The translations under genes were made by a program, and so were the position numbers. The notes below the pieces were generated by a model, which worked only from the letters and a program-made list of their open reading frames with translations, was not told the origin of the DNA and made no database searches. A stretch of 64,000 bases of DNA from Haloarchaeobius amylolyticus (lineage in GTDB: Archaea > Halobacteriota > Halobacteria > Halobacteriales > Natrialbaceae): contig NZ_JANHDH010000003.1 in NCBI RefSeq assembly GCF_026616195.1, positions 434,001 to 498,000 on the forward strand, in the 5' to 3' direction. This document shows positions 53,357 through 61,151 of the stretch, in pieces. Every line of letters begins with the position of its first letter. Positions within the stretch are counted from its first letter, which is position 1.

Positions 53357-53473
53357 CCGCTTCCAGCAGGCCGACAGATAGTCGGACAGACTTCACAGCC
53401 CGACGACGTGTCATCGTAGCGTTTTTTCCACATCGCGGGTGACCTTCGAGACGATGACCAGCGGGTGTTCGCG

Positions 53474-54964
53474 ATGACAGGCGACGACCACCCCCACGGC
53501 CGGTTCGGGGGCTGGCCGACGGACCGCGGGACGGCCCGGCTGGTAGCCGTGGTCTGCCTCGTCGGCCTGCTGGTGGGCGGGGTCGGCCTGTTCGCGACCA
53601 GTTTCCCGACCGATGGCACGGGGAGCGCCGGGTCTGCCTCGGCCATCGACCCATCGGCGAACCTCTCGGACCTGCACGACCGGAGCATCACCGGGGAGAA
53701 CGTCACGGTGGGCGTCGTCGACGTGACCGGCTTCGACACCGACCACCCGGCCATCGCGGACCGCGTCGTGGCGGCGCGCTCGTTCGCGGCGGGCGAGACC
53801 GTGGCGAACGACGGCCAGAACGCCCACGGGACGGCGGCCGCCTCGCTCGTCTCCCGGGTCGCGCCGGACGCCGACCTCTACCTCGCGTCGTTCGATACGG
53901 GGCAGGACTACCGTCGCGCGATGGCATGGATGGTCGAGCAGGACGTCGACGTGGTCGTCGCCCCCGTGACCTTCTACGGGAAGCCCGACGACGGCTCCGC
54001 CCGGGTCGACCGCGTCGCACACAAGGCGCAGTCACAGGGGACCCTCGTGGTGGCCTCCGCGGGCAACCTCGGGCAGAGCCACTGGACCGGACACTTCGAC
54101 CCCGCCGACGGTGCCCACCGCTTCGACCAGCGACTCGCGGACGAGGACGCAGAGACCGAGGACCGCTTCGAGGCCGACACGCGGAACTACCTCGTCGGTG
54201 ACGGCCGGCGGGAGGTCTCGGTCTGGCTCTCGTGGGAGCAGGCGCGACCCGACGCGAACCTCACCCTCGAACTCTACGCCGAGGAACAGGGTGGCTCACG
54301 CCTGGTCGCGCGCTCGCAGCCCTACCGGGCGGACGACGTGCCCAACGAGCGCATCCACGCGACGCTCGACCCCGACGAGTCCTACTACGTCACCGTCACC
54401 GGCGGCGAAACCGCGACCGGCGTCCGGTTCTCGCTCTCCTCGCCGACGCACTCGTTCGAGCACCGCGTCAGGTCCGGGAGCATCGCCGCACCCGCGACCG
54501 CGGAGGACGTGCTCGCCGTCGGCGCCTACAACGGTCGGACCGGACGGGCAGAACCGTTCAGCGGTGCCGGGCCGGTGCCCCCGTCTCGCCTCGGCATCGA
54601 CCTCGTGGCGCCGGACCGGCTGTCGGCCGCGAACCACCCGAACGGCTTCGTCGGGTCGTCGGCGGCCGCCCCGTACGTCGCCGGGGTGGCCGCCCTCGTG
54701 CTGGAGGTAAATCCCGACGCGTCCCCGGCCACGGTCCAGCGCCTGCTACTCGCGACCGCGAGCGACGTCCCACCACAGGGACTCGACCCCGTGTCCGGCC
54801 ACGGGACGGTCGAACCGGCGCGAGCGGTCGCAGCAGCCCAGAACGGGACCACTCAAAACCGGGTTTTAGTAATGCCGAGTTTTAGTAGTGCAGCGATAGA
54901 AACTCCCGATACCGAACATGTCTGGCCTCATCGACCGCATCCAGGACCGAACGGCGACGGCTGA
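53474..54964 (+). CDS. Membrane-anchored subtilase (S8 family)
   Basis: A 496-residue serine protease from ATG 53474. One N-terminal membrane helix (about 22-42) would anchor it with the catalytic part outside. The triad is D83 in VGVVDVTG, H118 in NAHGTAAA and S396 in GSSAAAPYVAG; the oxyanion Asn is in VVASAGNLGQ. Between Asn and Ser an insertion (about 236-330) has the strands of a PPC-like beta sandwich. The last 16 codons overlap the following regulator gene by 47 nt. No propeptide or C-terminal domain is evident. Confidence 0.85.
   Translation: MTGDDHPHGRFGGWPTDRGTARLVAVVCLVGLLVGGVGLFATSFPTDGTGSAGSASAIDPSANLSDLHDRSITGENVTVGVVDVTGFDTDHPAIADRVVAARSFAAGETVANDGQNAHGTAAASLVSRVAPDADLYLASFDTGQDYRRAMAWMVEQDVDVVVAPVTFYGKPDDGSARVDRVAHKAQSQGTLVVASAGNLGQSHWTGHFDPADGAHRFDQRLADEDAETEDRFEADTRNYLVGDGRREVSVWLSWEQARPDANLTLELYAEEQGGSRLVARSQPYRADDVPNERIHATLDPDESYYVTVTGGETATGVRFSLSSPTHSFEHRVRSGSIAAPATAEDVLAVGAYNGRTGRAEPFSGAGPVPPSRLGIDLVAPDRLSAANHPNGFVGSSAAAPYVAGVAALVLEVNPDASPATVQRLLLATASDVPPQGLDPVSGHGTVEPARAVAAAQNGTTQNRVLVMPSFSSAAIETPDTEHVWPHRPHPGPNGDG
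54853..54891 (+). promoter_or_regulatory. Palindrome and 13-mer direct repeat before regulator
   Basis: AAAACC-G-GGTTTT (54855-54867) is a perfect palindrome within TCAAAACCGGGTTTTAG. Two 13-mers, GTTTTAGTAATGC (54863-54875) and GTTTTAGTAGTGC (54879-54891), repeat with a 16-nt period. The second includes a TATA-like stretch about 30 nt before ATG 54918. The elements lie inside the end of the subtilase gene. They are candidate operators for the regulator that follows. Confidence 0.55.
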
Positions 54965-55544
54965 CGAGCGGATGCGCGTGCTCGGGATGGCCGAGGCCGA
55001 CACGGACGAGGTGCTCGACGCGCTCTCCTCGGAGACCGGGCGGACAACCTTCCGGACGCTGTTCGACGAGCCCGGGACCGCCTCCGAGCTGGCCGACCGG
55101 CTCGACACCTCCGTCCAGAACGTCCACTACCACCTGACGAACCTGCAGGACGCCGACCTCGTCGAGCCCATCGACACAATCTACTCGGAGAAGGGGAACG
55201 AGATGACGGTCTACGGCCCGGCGAACGACCCCCTCGTGTTCGTGGGGGACGACGACCGCCGGTCGGTCGTGGAGACCTCGCTGACGCAGGTCGTCGGCGG
55301 CCTCGGGCTCCTCGCGGCCGGGAGTCTGCTCGTCCAGTGGGGCGCCGAGCGACTGGTCCGCGAAGGGACGGCGGGTGGGGCCACTGGCGGCCCGGCCGGC
55401 CCTGCCGGGGAAGCGGCTCCGTCACTGTTCGCCGACGGGTCGCTCGGCTACCTCGTCTTCGAGGTGTTCGAGCCGGGGTTGCTCTTCTTCGCGTCGTGTC
55501 TCATCGTGGCCGCGGTCGTCGCGGTCGGCTTCAGGGACAGCTAG
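54918..55544 (+). CDS. Membrane-anchored winged-helix regulator
   Basis: A 208-residue protein. Residues about 30-95 form an ArsR-like winged helix (ALSSETGRTTFRTLFDEPGTASELADRL, NVHYHLTNLQDADLVE, wing KGNEMTVYGP). After that are two hydrophobic segments, about 122-140 (TQVVGGLGLLAAGSLLVQW) and 180-203 (GLLFFASCLIVAAVVAVGF), so the DNA-binding domain would face the cytoplasm from the membrane. A Gly/Ala/Pro linker joins the helices. It overlaps the subtilase gene; a surface protease paired with a membrane regulator suggests signal-dependent processing. Confidence 0.8.
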   Translation: MSGLIDRIQDRTATADERMRVLGMAEADTDEVLDALSSETGRTTFRTLFDEPGTASELADRLDTSVQNVHYHLTNLQDADLVEPIDTIYSEKGNEMTVYGPANDPLVFVGDDDRRSVVETSLTQVVGGLGLLAAGSLLVQWGAERLVREGTAGGATGGPAGPAGEAAPSLFADGSLGYLVFEVFEPGLLFFASCLIVAAVVAVGFRDS

Positions 55545-55621
55545 GTTACGTTTCGGAAGAAGACGGATTCGAGACGAGTTCGTTCGCCTGTCGCCGATAC
55601 AGCGATGAAAACGTGGGAGGG

Positions 55622-57103
55622 CTAGTTCGCGACCTTGAGCAGGTAGAGCACGCCCGCGATGGCGAAGACGCCACCACCGACGAGCGCGCCTGCGCCGACG
55701 AAGTCGAAGTCGTCGTCACCGGGTGAACTCGAGTCCGGGCCGGCGTTTTCGCCAGCGGTCTGGTTCGTCCCGGCGCTGGAACTCGTCGTCCCCTGCGCGG
55801 TGTCGAGGTAGAAGCCATCGCGGACCGCGAGCGTCCCCACGTCGTCGGCACCGTCGGTGTTCGTCCCGCGGTAGAGCGAGATGTCGAACATCGCGGCCGG
55901 TAGCCCGGTGTCGAGCGTCGTCTCGCTCTTTACGGTCACCGAGTCGGGACCGTCGGCCGCGGTCAGCGTCGCCTCGTCCGGGTCGCCCGCGGCGGCGGTA
56001 TCGAAGCGCAACTGGACGACGCCGTCGTCGTTCCCGTCGCTGACGGTCGCCGTGAGCGCGTAGCCCGCACCGTCGCTCCCGACCGTGATGGTCGCCTGCT
56101 CGCTGGTGCCCATCGAGAGCCAGAAGCTTGATACGTCGCCCTGCTCGGTCGTGACGATGTCCTCCTGGAGACCGAACTCCCCGGCGCCGTCGGGCCAGGC
56201 CTCGTAGGAGTACTCCGTCTCCTCAGCAGACTCGTTGGCCTGGACGACCATCGAGGACACCTGCACCGCCGACTCGTCGGTGGTGCTCTGCCCCCGGTGG
56301 AGACTGAACTGGTACGACCCCGCGTCCATGATGCCCAGCGACGGCTTCCACTGCGTCTCCGAGCCGGAGTGGACTCGGAGGGAATCCCCTTCGTCGGCGA
56401 CGGAGAGCGTCTCTGCAGGGTGGCCCGCGTTCACCGTATCGAAGAGGACGACGACGCGACCGTCGCCGGTTCCGTCGCTGACCGTCGCGTTGATACGGTA
56501 GTTCACCTCCTCGGACCCGATGGCGAGCGTCGCCTCGTCGGCGTCGCCGAGTGCGACGGGTATCGGGATTTCTTCGCCCTGCGCGCCGACGACCGGGTCC
56601 GGGACCGCGAGGTCCTCGCTACCGAACTCGTCGGGGTCGGTCGGGTCGAGGTTCCGGTCCTCGACGGGCATCGTCGCGGTCAGGTCGTCGCTACAGTCGC
56701 CCGAGCACTCGACGACGGTCCCGTTCTCCGTGGCGAGCGATTCGCCGTCGCTGACGGCCGAGACCTCGAACGTCACGCCGGGTTCGACGTCGGAGAAGTC
56801 GAACGTCGCCACGAACCGCCCCTGCTCGGTGACGACGACCTCCGTCGTCTTCAGGAACGGCTGGCTGGAGTCTGTCGACTGGATGCGGACGCTGACGTGC
56901 GTGCCGGCGGGCAGGTCGGACTGGCCGACGATGGCCTGGTCCTTGCCCGCGGCGACGGTGACGGTGTCGCCCTCGTGGACGAACGTCGTGCCGTCCGGGG
57001 CCTCGGACATGGAACCGGCCGCCGCGGCACTGGCCGCAGGCGCGAGTGTGCCCATCGCGAGCACTGCCACCAGTGCCAGTGCGAGCGTCGATCTGTCGGT
57101 CAT
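55622..57103 (-). CDS. BGTF-type surface protein
   Basis: A 493-residue exported protein. A signal peptide (about 1-26, ending ASAAAAG), repeated beta-rich BGTF-like modules (FDTVNAGHP and FDTAAAGDP segments mark two homologous units with the theme YxxxATVSDG.GDG.V.L.FDT), a Ser/Thr/Gly linker, and a C-terminal membrane helix (about 467-489) are visible. It resembles haloarchaeal S-layer-associated proteins, anchored without a PGF motif. It lies convergent to the regulator gene; its upstream region carries a copy of the regulator palindrome. Confidence 0.8.
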   Translation of the reverse strand: MTDRSTLALALVAVLAMGTLAPAASAAAAGSMSEAPDGTTFVHEGDTVTVAAGKDQAIVGQSDLPAGTHVSVRIQSTDSSQPFLKTTEVVVTEQGRFVATFDFSDVEPGVTFEVSAVSDGESLATENGTVVECSGDCSDDLTATMPVEDRNLDPTDPDEFGSEDLAVPDPVVGAQGEEIPIPVALGDADEATLAIGSEEVNYRINATVSDGTGDGRVVVLFDTVNAGHPAETLSVADEGDSLRVHSGSETQWKPSLGIMDAGSYQFSLHRGQSTTDESAVQVSSMVVQANESAEETEYSYEAWPDGAGEFGLQEDIVTTEQGDVSSFWLSMGTSEQATITVGSDGAGYALTATVSDGNDDGVVQLRFDTAAAGDPDEATLTAADGPDSVTVKSETTLDTGLPAAMFDISLYRGTNTDGADDVGTLAVRDGFYLDTAQGTTSSSAGTNQTAGENAGPDSSSPGDDDFDFVGAGALVGGGVFAIAGVLYLLKVAN

Positions 57104-57225
57104 GGCTGCACCTCTGGTCTCTGTGTCGGTCTGCGAGCTCTACAGCGTGGAGGGGCTGTTTCGAGCGGGTACCTGACAGTCATCGCATGTGGATAGTGTG
57201 GCTGGTGAAGGATATTGAAACCGAT

Positions 57226-57243
57226 AGTTCAAAATCGGGTTTG
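57226..57243 (-). promoter_or_regulatory. Palindromic motif upstream of surface-protein gene
   Basis: TCAAAATCGGGTTTGAG (57227-57243) is nearly the same as TCAAAACCGGGTTTTAG at 54853-54869: 15 of 17 bases agree. It lies about 125 nt before the surface-protein start and close to a TATA-like CAATATCC (minus strand, around 57210). It is a candidate binding site for the membrane-anchored regulator. Confidence 0.5.
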
Positions 57244-57304
57244 AGTGGTCGGTGAAACGACAGGGCAGAGATTTCTGGAAACAGAGTAGAAGAATCCCGC
57301 AGCC

Positions 57305-57703
57305 TCAGGCGACCGTGTAGGTGCCGATGATGTTGCTTGAGGAACCGCTGGATGCGGACCAGACGATGTTCACCTTCTGGCCACTCGATGCCGAGATGGT
57401 GAAGGTTTCGCCAGCGGTCCACGAAGTGTCACCGCTGAATGGTGACGTCTGATCGACACCGTCAACAGTGAACGTCACCTGGCCCGTGGCAACTGACTCA
57501 CCGCCATCGTGGGTGATGTCCAATCCAGTACCATTCACTGCGAACGAGAAACTCGCCTGCGGCACCTTCTCCTGGTTCCCACCGATGTTCAGCACGAACG
57601 CGCCGATGACGGCGGCGAGGATGACCGTGATGGCCACCATGAGGATGACGCCGATGACCGGCGACACTGCGCGCTTCTCCGTGAATAGCTGTGTAAGTTG
57701 CAT
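57305..57703 (-). CDS. Archaeal type IV pilin
   Basis: A 132-residue type IV pilin-like protein. A short basic leader with [31 protein letters not shown] is the conserved haloarchaeal pilin N-terminus; cleavage by the prepilin peptidase is expected just before AVSPVIG. The helix drives assembly; the mature domain is beta-rich ([19 protein letters not shown]...). Role is adhesion or biofilm-type pili. No assembly genes (pilB, pilC) are in the window. Its promoter is far upstream (see leader). Confidence 0.9.
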   Translation of the reverse strand: MQLTQLFTEKRAVSPVIGVILMVAITVILAAVIGAFVLNIGGNQEKVPQASFSFAVNGTGLDITHDGGESVATGQVTFTVDGVDQTSPFSGDTSWTAGETFTISASSGQKVNIVWSASSGSSSNIIGTYTVA

Positions 57704-57789
57704 TGTATACTCCCGGCTACCGGGTGGCAGAGCGACGAGGACGCGTGAAGAAAGTCCGCAGGTCCTGTTGCTTCGGGGGTCACCCCGTA

Positions 57790-57859
57790 GTCCTTGTCAG
57801 GATAAGGACTCATTAGGAGATAAGGGTTTCTCTGCTGTTATGTTGTCTTTATAATACGA
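57790..57859 (-). promoter_or_regulatory. Pilin promoter and leader hairpin
   Basis: On the minus strand TATTATAAAG (within 57848-57859) is the best TATA box, placing transcription start near 57825 and leaving a 5' leader of about 120 nt before the pilin ATG. Inside the leader GTCCTT-atcctgac-AAGGAC (57790-57809) forms a hairpin. Long structured leaders are unusual in haloarchaea, where many messages are leaderless, and suggest post-transcriptional control. Confidence 0.45.
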
Positions 57860-57996
57860 CCCGATATTTCTCCGCCCTTCGAAAACCAGACCGCCGACCA
57901 TCCCGATAACAGGTCGTTCCCACGGTTTATCTACCAGCCCGCGGCCAGAGCCAGCGTCATGTGTACGAACGATTCGAACCGACAGGGGCGGTGACG

Positions 57997-58569
57997 ATGG
58001 GTCACCGCGCGCTGGTGGCATACGAACGCACAGACGGCCGACTCTCGGTCCACCACTCGCAGTGGGGTGCACTCGGCTGGCAACTGCTCACGACCTGCCG
58101 GTCCAACAGTCCGTTCGGCGGGAACAACGACTGGGAAGAACGGTGTCACGAAGCCATCGTCGCAGGCGAGGACCCGGACCCGCCGGCGAACCCGGACACG
58201 CCGGTCGACCCACATCCCCGGACCGTGGTCGAGAGCCTCGACGCCCTCGTCTCGGCGTTCGACTTCCTCGAGTACGAGGCGTGCTACGTCGTCTCCCGGA
58301 CGGTCGACGTCCGGGGGTTCCAGCCGCTCTGGTTCGCCCGCGCGTTCCCGGACGCCGACCCGGTGGGGTCGGGGGCGCTCGTGTCGCTCCGGCGCGACCG
58401 GGACCCCGTCGAGGACGCGGCGCGACTCACGGCGTGGTTCCGGGGCGTCGCGGACACGGTCGCCGCGATGCGAGAGCGAGGACTGCTCGCCGAGTCCGAC
58501 GCGGGGGACTACCTGCGAGAGCGTATCCGAGAATGGGAGGCCGACGGCAGAGAGGTGTACGTGGGCTGA
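57997..58569 (+). CDS. DUF6735-like haloarchaeal protein
   Basis: A 190-residue protein from ATG 57997 (MGHRALVAYERTDGRLSVH...), the characteristic start of the haloarchaeal DUF6735 family. The family is soluble, with conserved Trp and Tyr residues near the N-terminus, and its function is unknown. The 12 residues upstream in the frame are non-coding. It lies convergent to nothing and 67 nt before nucS in the same direction. Confidence 0.75.
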   Translation: MGHRALVAYERTDGRLSVHHSQWGALGWQLLTTCRSNSPFGGNNDWEERCHEAIVAGEDPDPPANPDTPVDPHPRTVVESLDALVSAFDFLEYEACYVVSRTVDVRGFQPLWFARAFPDADPVGSGALVSLRRDRDPVEDAARLTAWFRGVADTVAAMRERGLLAESDAGDYLRERIREWEADGREVYVG

Positions 58570-58605
58570 GTCGGTCCCAGGAAGTCGCTCCCCGGTCGCG
58601 GGCCG

Positions 58606-58615
58606 TTTTTATACG
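58606..58615 (+). promoter_or_regulatory. nucS promoter (TATA box)
   Basis: TTTTTATACG at 58606-58615 is centred about 26 nt before the GTG start at 58637, the spacing of a leaderless haloarchaeal promoter. This supports the GTG start of nucS. Confidence 0.6.
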
Positions 58616-58636
58616 CTCGCGCCGGTAGAACGTATC

Positions 58637-59383
58637 GTGACACGGGAGCGAACGGCCGAAGGGGTCACGACGGTGGTCACGCCGGACCACGAGACAGCAC
58701 GGGCGGTCGTCGCCGAAGGCCTCGCCAGCGGTCGGCTCGTGACGGTCTTCGGGCACTGTACCGTCGCCTACGACGGCCGGGCGAGCAGCCAGCTCGGCCC
58801 CGGGGACCGGCACGTGATGTGCAAGCCCGACGGGGCCGTCCTCGTCCACACCGACGAAGGCCAGAAGCCGGTCAACTGGCAGCCGCCGGGGTGCACCCAG
58901 GAGGCGCGCCGGTCGGAGGAGGGCTACCTCGAGGTGTTCAGTACGCGCGACTCGCCGGCCGAGGAACTGGTCGTGACCTTCGAGCGCGTGACCCAGGTGT
59001 CGACGTTCGCGATGACCGACGAGGAGCAACTCACCCTCGCCGGCTCCGAGGAGGACCTCCGACAGCGCATCCTCGACGACCCCGCCCTCGTCGAGGCCGG
59101 TTTCCAGCCGCTGGCGACCGAACGCGAGACCGCCGCCGGCGCGGTCGACATCTACGGCCGGGACACCGACGGGAACGTCGTCGTGCTGGAACTGAAGCGC
59201 AAACGCGTCGGCCCCGACGCCGCGAGCCAGTTGAACCGCTACGTGGAGGCGCTCCGACGGGACCTCCACGCCGGCGCCACGGTGAGAGGAATCCTCGTCG
59301 CGCCGTCCGTCACGGACCGGGCGCGGCGGCTACTGGCGGAGAACGGGCTGGAGTTCGTCGCGCTGGAGCCGCCGGCGCCGTAG
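58637..59383 (+). CDS. nucS: Mismatch-specific endonuclease NucS/EndoMS
   Basis: A 248-residue endonuclease from GTG 58637. The N-terminal domain (about 1-110) binds DNA; the C-terminal RecB-like catalytic domain has the residues of the D...ExK active site in AVDIYGRDTDGNVVVLELKRKR and the following QLNRYVEAL. NucS cuts double-stranded DNA at mismatches in archaea and actinobacteria. Full length for the family. A mutS C-terminus is also present in this window (63487-64000), so the genome has both systems. Confidence 0.92.
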   Translation: MTRERTAEGVTTVVTPDHETARAVVAEGLASGRLVTVFGHCTVAYDGRASSQLGPGDRHVMCKPDGAVLVHTDEGQKPVNWQPPGCTQEARRSEEGYLEVFSTRDSPAEELVVTFERVTQVSTFAMTDEEQLTLAGSEEDLRQRILDDPALVEAGFQPLATERETAAGAVDIYGRDTDGNVVVLELKRKRVGPDAASQLNRYVEALRRDLHAGATVRGILVAPSVTDRARRLLAENGLEFVALEPPAP

Positions 59384-59428
59384 CTCGCGGGACTGGCCGA
59401 GAGCGCGATACCAGAGAAACGGTTCGGG

Positions 59429-59638
59429 TCAGCTCGGCGCGCCCAGACGCAGTGTTCGCTTCCGGATCTCGCCACAGCTCGGACAGATGTGTGTATAGCG
59501 GACGCTCCCACCGTCGGTCCGGGCCTTCCAGTGCCCGTCACCGTCCTCGTGCCCGCACTTCGGGCAGACGAGGTCGAGGTCGTAGTGCGTCGTGAGGCGG
59601 TCGAACGCGCTCGCACCGCGTCTGGTATGCGCAGACAT
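59429..59638 (-). CDS. HVO_0649-family zinc-finger protein
   Basis: A 69-residue zinc ribbon from ATG 59638: CPKCGHEDGDGHWKA and CPSCGEIRKRTL give two CxxC knuckles. The short N-terminus AFDRLTTHYDLDLVC matches the haloarchaeal family called HVO_0649. It is convergent with nucS, 45 nt apart. Zinc binding is likely; partner unknown. Confidence 0.75.
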   Translation of the reverse strand: MSAHTRRGASAFDRLTTHYDLDLVCPKCGHEDGDGHWKARTDGGSVRYTHICPSCGEIRKRTLRLGAPS

Positions 59639-59750
59639 ACCATGGATTACTCCGTGCGACCACAAAAAACGTCCGGTGAAACGTCTCTCGGCGAAACGAT
59701 GGGCGGGTTCGCGGTCGAAACCACGATACGTCGGTCGGTTTGTCCGGCTG

Positions 59751-60836
59751 CTACCTCGGCTCCGGCTCGAGGGTCGCGAGGAGCCGGTCACGGAGCGTCG
59801 CCGCCGCGCCTTCGCGTTCGCGGTCGGTCGCCCCGTAGGCGTCGAACAGCCCGTCGAAGAGCACCATCGTCCGGAGCAACTGGAGCGTCGCGTAGCAGTC
59901 ATAATGCGCCCGGAACTCCGTCAGGACAGCCGGCGAGCCGACTTCACGGTACCCCTCCAGGAGGCCGTCACGGACGAGCCGGCGGTAGTCCGGCGTATTT
60001 GGGAGCAGTCCCCACTGGCCACCGCTCAGCCAGAACTCGGCGAACACCATGTCGTTCGCGGCCGTCATCGACGCCACGAACTCCCAGTCGAGCAATCCCG
60101 TGATTGTTCCGGCCTCGCGGTCGAAGAGGACGTTGTCCAGCGAATGCTCGACGCGCCCGATGACCGGGTCGAACGGCTCGGTAGCCCGAAGTTCGGCGAC
60201 CATCGGCTCGACGGCCTCTGCGACGTCGGGGCAGACGTCGTCGAACCGCGAATCCTCGAGTGCGTCGAGTAGCTCTTCGAACGAGGATTCGACGTGGGTG
60301 GCCCACGAGGTATCACCGTCCGGGACCCGCAGCGTTCCGGGGTCACCGGCTGGTCTGCCACCGGAGAGCGGCTCGCCCTGCTGGATGTCGACCACGCCGA
60401 AGGCGTCGACAGCATCGAGGGCGTGGAGTTCCGCGAGGTGGCGACCGGACGAGACCGCGATCTGTCGGAGGGTCTCCTCGGAGAGTGTGTCGGTCTCCGA
60501 TTTGTCGACGCTCTCGCCCGGTACCTCCTCCATGAGGAAGAACGGTGCCGGGAGGTCGTCGTGCTCGTCGACGACGCCGAGGACGGTGGGCACTGGGAGG
60601 GTGGTGTTCGAGTCGAGGACCGCGAGCAACCGTGCTTCACGGCAGAACGGTTCCTCGTCGTTCGACGCCTTCAGGACCACCCGCCGGTCGCCCGACGGTG
60701 TCTCGACGTGGAGGCGGTGGGTGGCGTGCCGCCCCGACGGTTCCGGGTCGTCCGCCAGAATCGACCAGTCGGGGGCGACGAGCTGTACCATCCGTTCGAG
60801 GGTTGCGGTCGTGGTGAGTCGGTCTCTGTCTGTCAT
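59751..60836 (-). CDS. Phosphotransferase family protein, altered catalytic loop
   Basis: A 361-residue aminoglycoside-phosphotransferase-fold protein. The nucleotide-binding lobe (VVLKASNDEEPFCREARLL) and the metal-binding GLLDWEF (D250) are present. In the catalytic loop, where relatives have HGDxxxxN, this protein reads RVEHSLDN: His is replaced by Arg and the catalytic Asp by Glu230, with Asn235 kept. It may be inactive, or use Glu. The neighbour at 37746 keeps the standard loop HGDYKLDN. Substrate unknown. Confidence 0.75.
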   Translation of the reverse strand: MTDRDRLTTTATLERMVQLVAPDWSILADDPEPSGRHATHRLHVETPSGDRRVVLKASNDEEPFCREARLLAVLDSNTTLPVPTVLGVVDEHDDLPAPFFLMEEVPGESVDKSETDTLSEETLRQIAVSSGRHLAELHALDAVDAFGVVDIQQGEPLSGGRPAGDPGTLRVPDGDTSWATHVESSFEELLDALEDSRFDDVCPDVAEAVEPMVAELRATEPFDPVIGRVEHSLDNVLFDREAGTITGLLDWEFVASMTAANDMVFAEFWLSGGQWGLLPNTPDYRRLVRDGLLEGYREVGSPAVLTEFRAHYDCYATLQLLRTMVLFDGLFDAYGATDREREGAAATLRDRLLATLEPEPR

Positions 60837-61151
60837 CGTGTGGTGTGTCGTGGGAGTGTCGTAGGGGTGCTGTGTCGTGGTGATCTATCGAGTGGTGGTC
60901 GGCGACCTGACGAGGTGTGAGAGGGCACTGCGCCGGCGCAGTCGCTGCCGAAGCGAGCAGGCGGCGGAGCCCGGAGTCGGAGACCAGATGGTACCGAGGG
61001 TGGGCAGGTCGCGAGACTCCGGAGTCCGGTCAGAACGCGACGTTCATCGGTCTGCCTCGTACGTGTTCGAATCAGGATAAATGCTTTCTGTGGCCACACC
61101 TGAGCGCTCGCTCCACGACAGGTGGACGAAGAAGCCGCTTTCGGCCGTCGT
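60837..61151. other. 315-nt intergenic region with palindromes
   Basis: No gene is supported. ACTGCGCCGGCGCAGT (60927-60942) is a perfect 16-nt palindrome and GACTCCGGAGTC (61015-61026) a perfect 12-nt one. They may form cruciforms or RNA hairpins at the end of the minus-strand membrane-protein gene. No T-rich terminator is obvious apart from a short run near 61080. No tRNA or known RNA is recognised. Confidence 0.5.
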
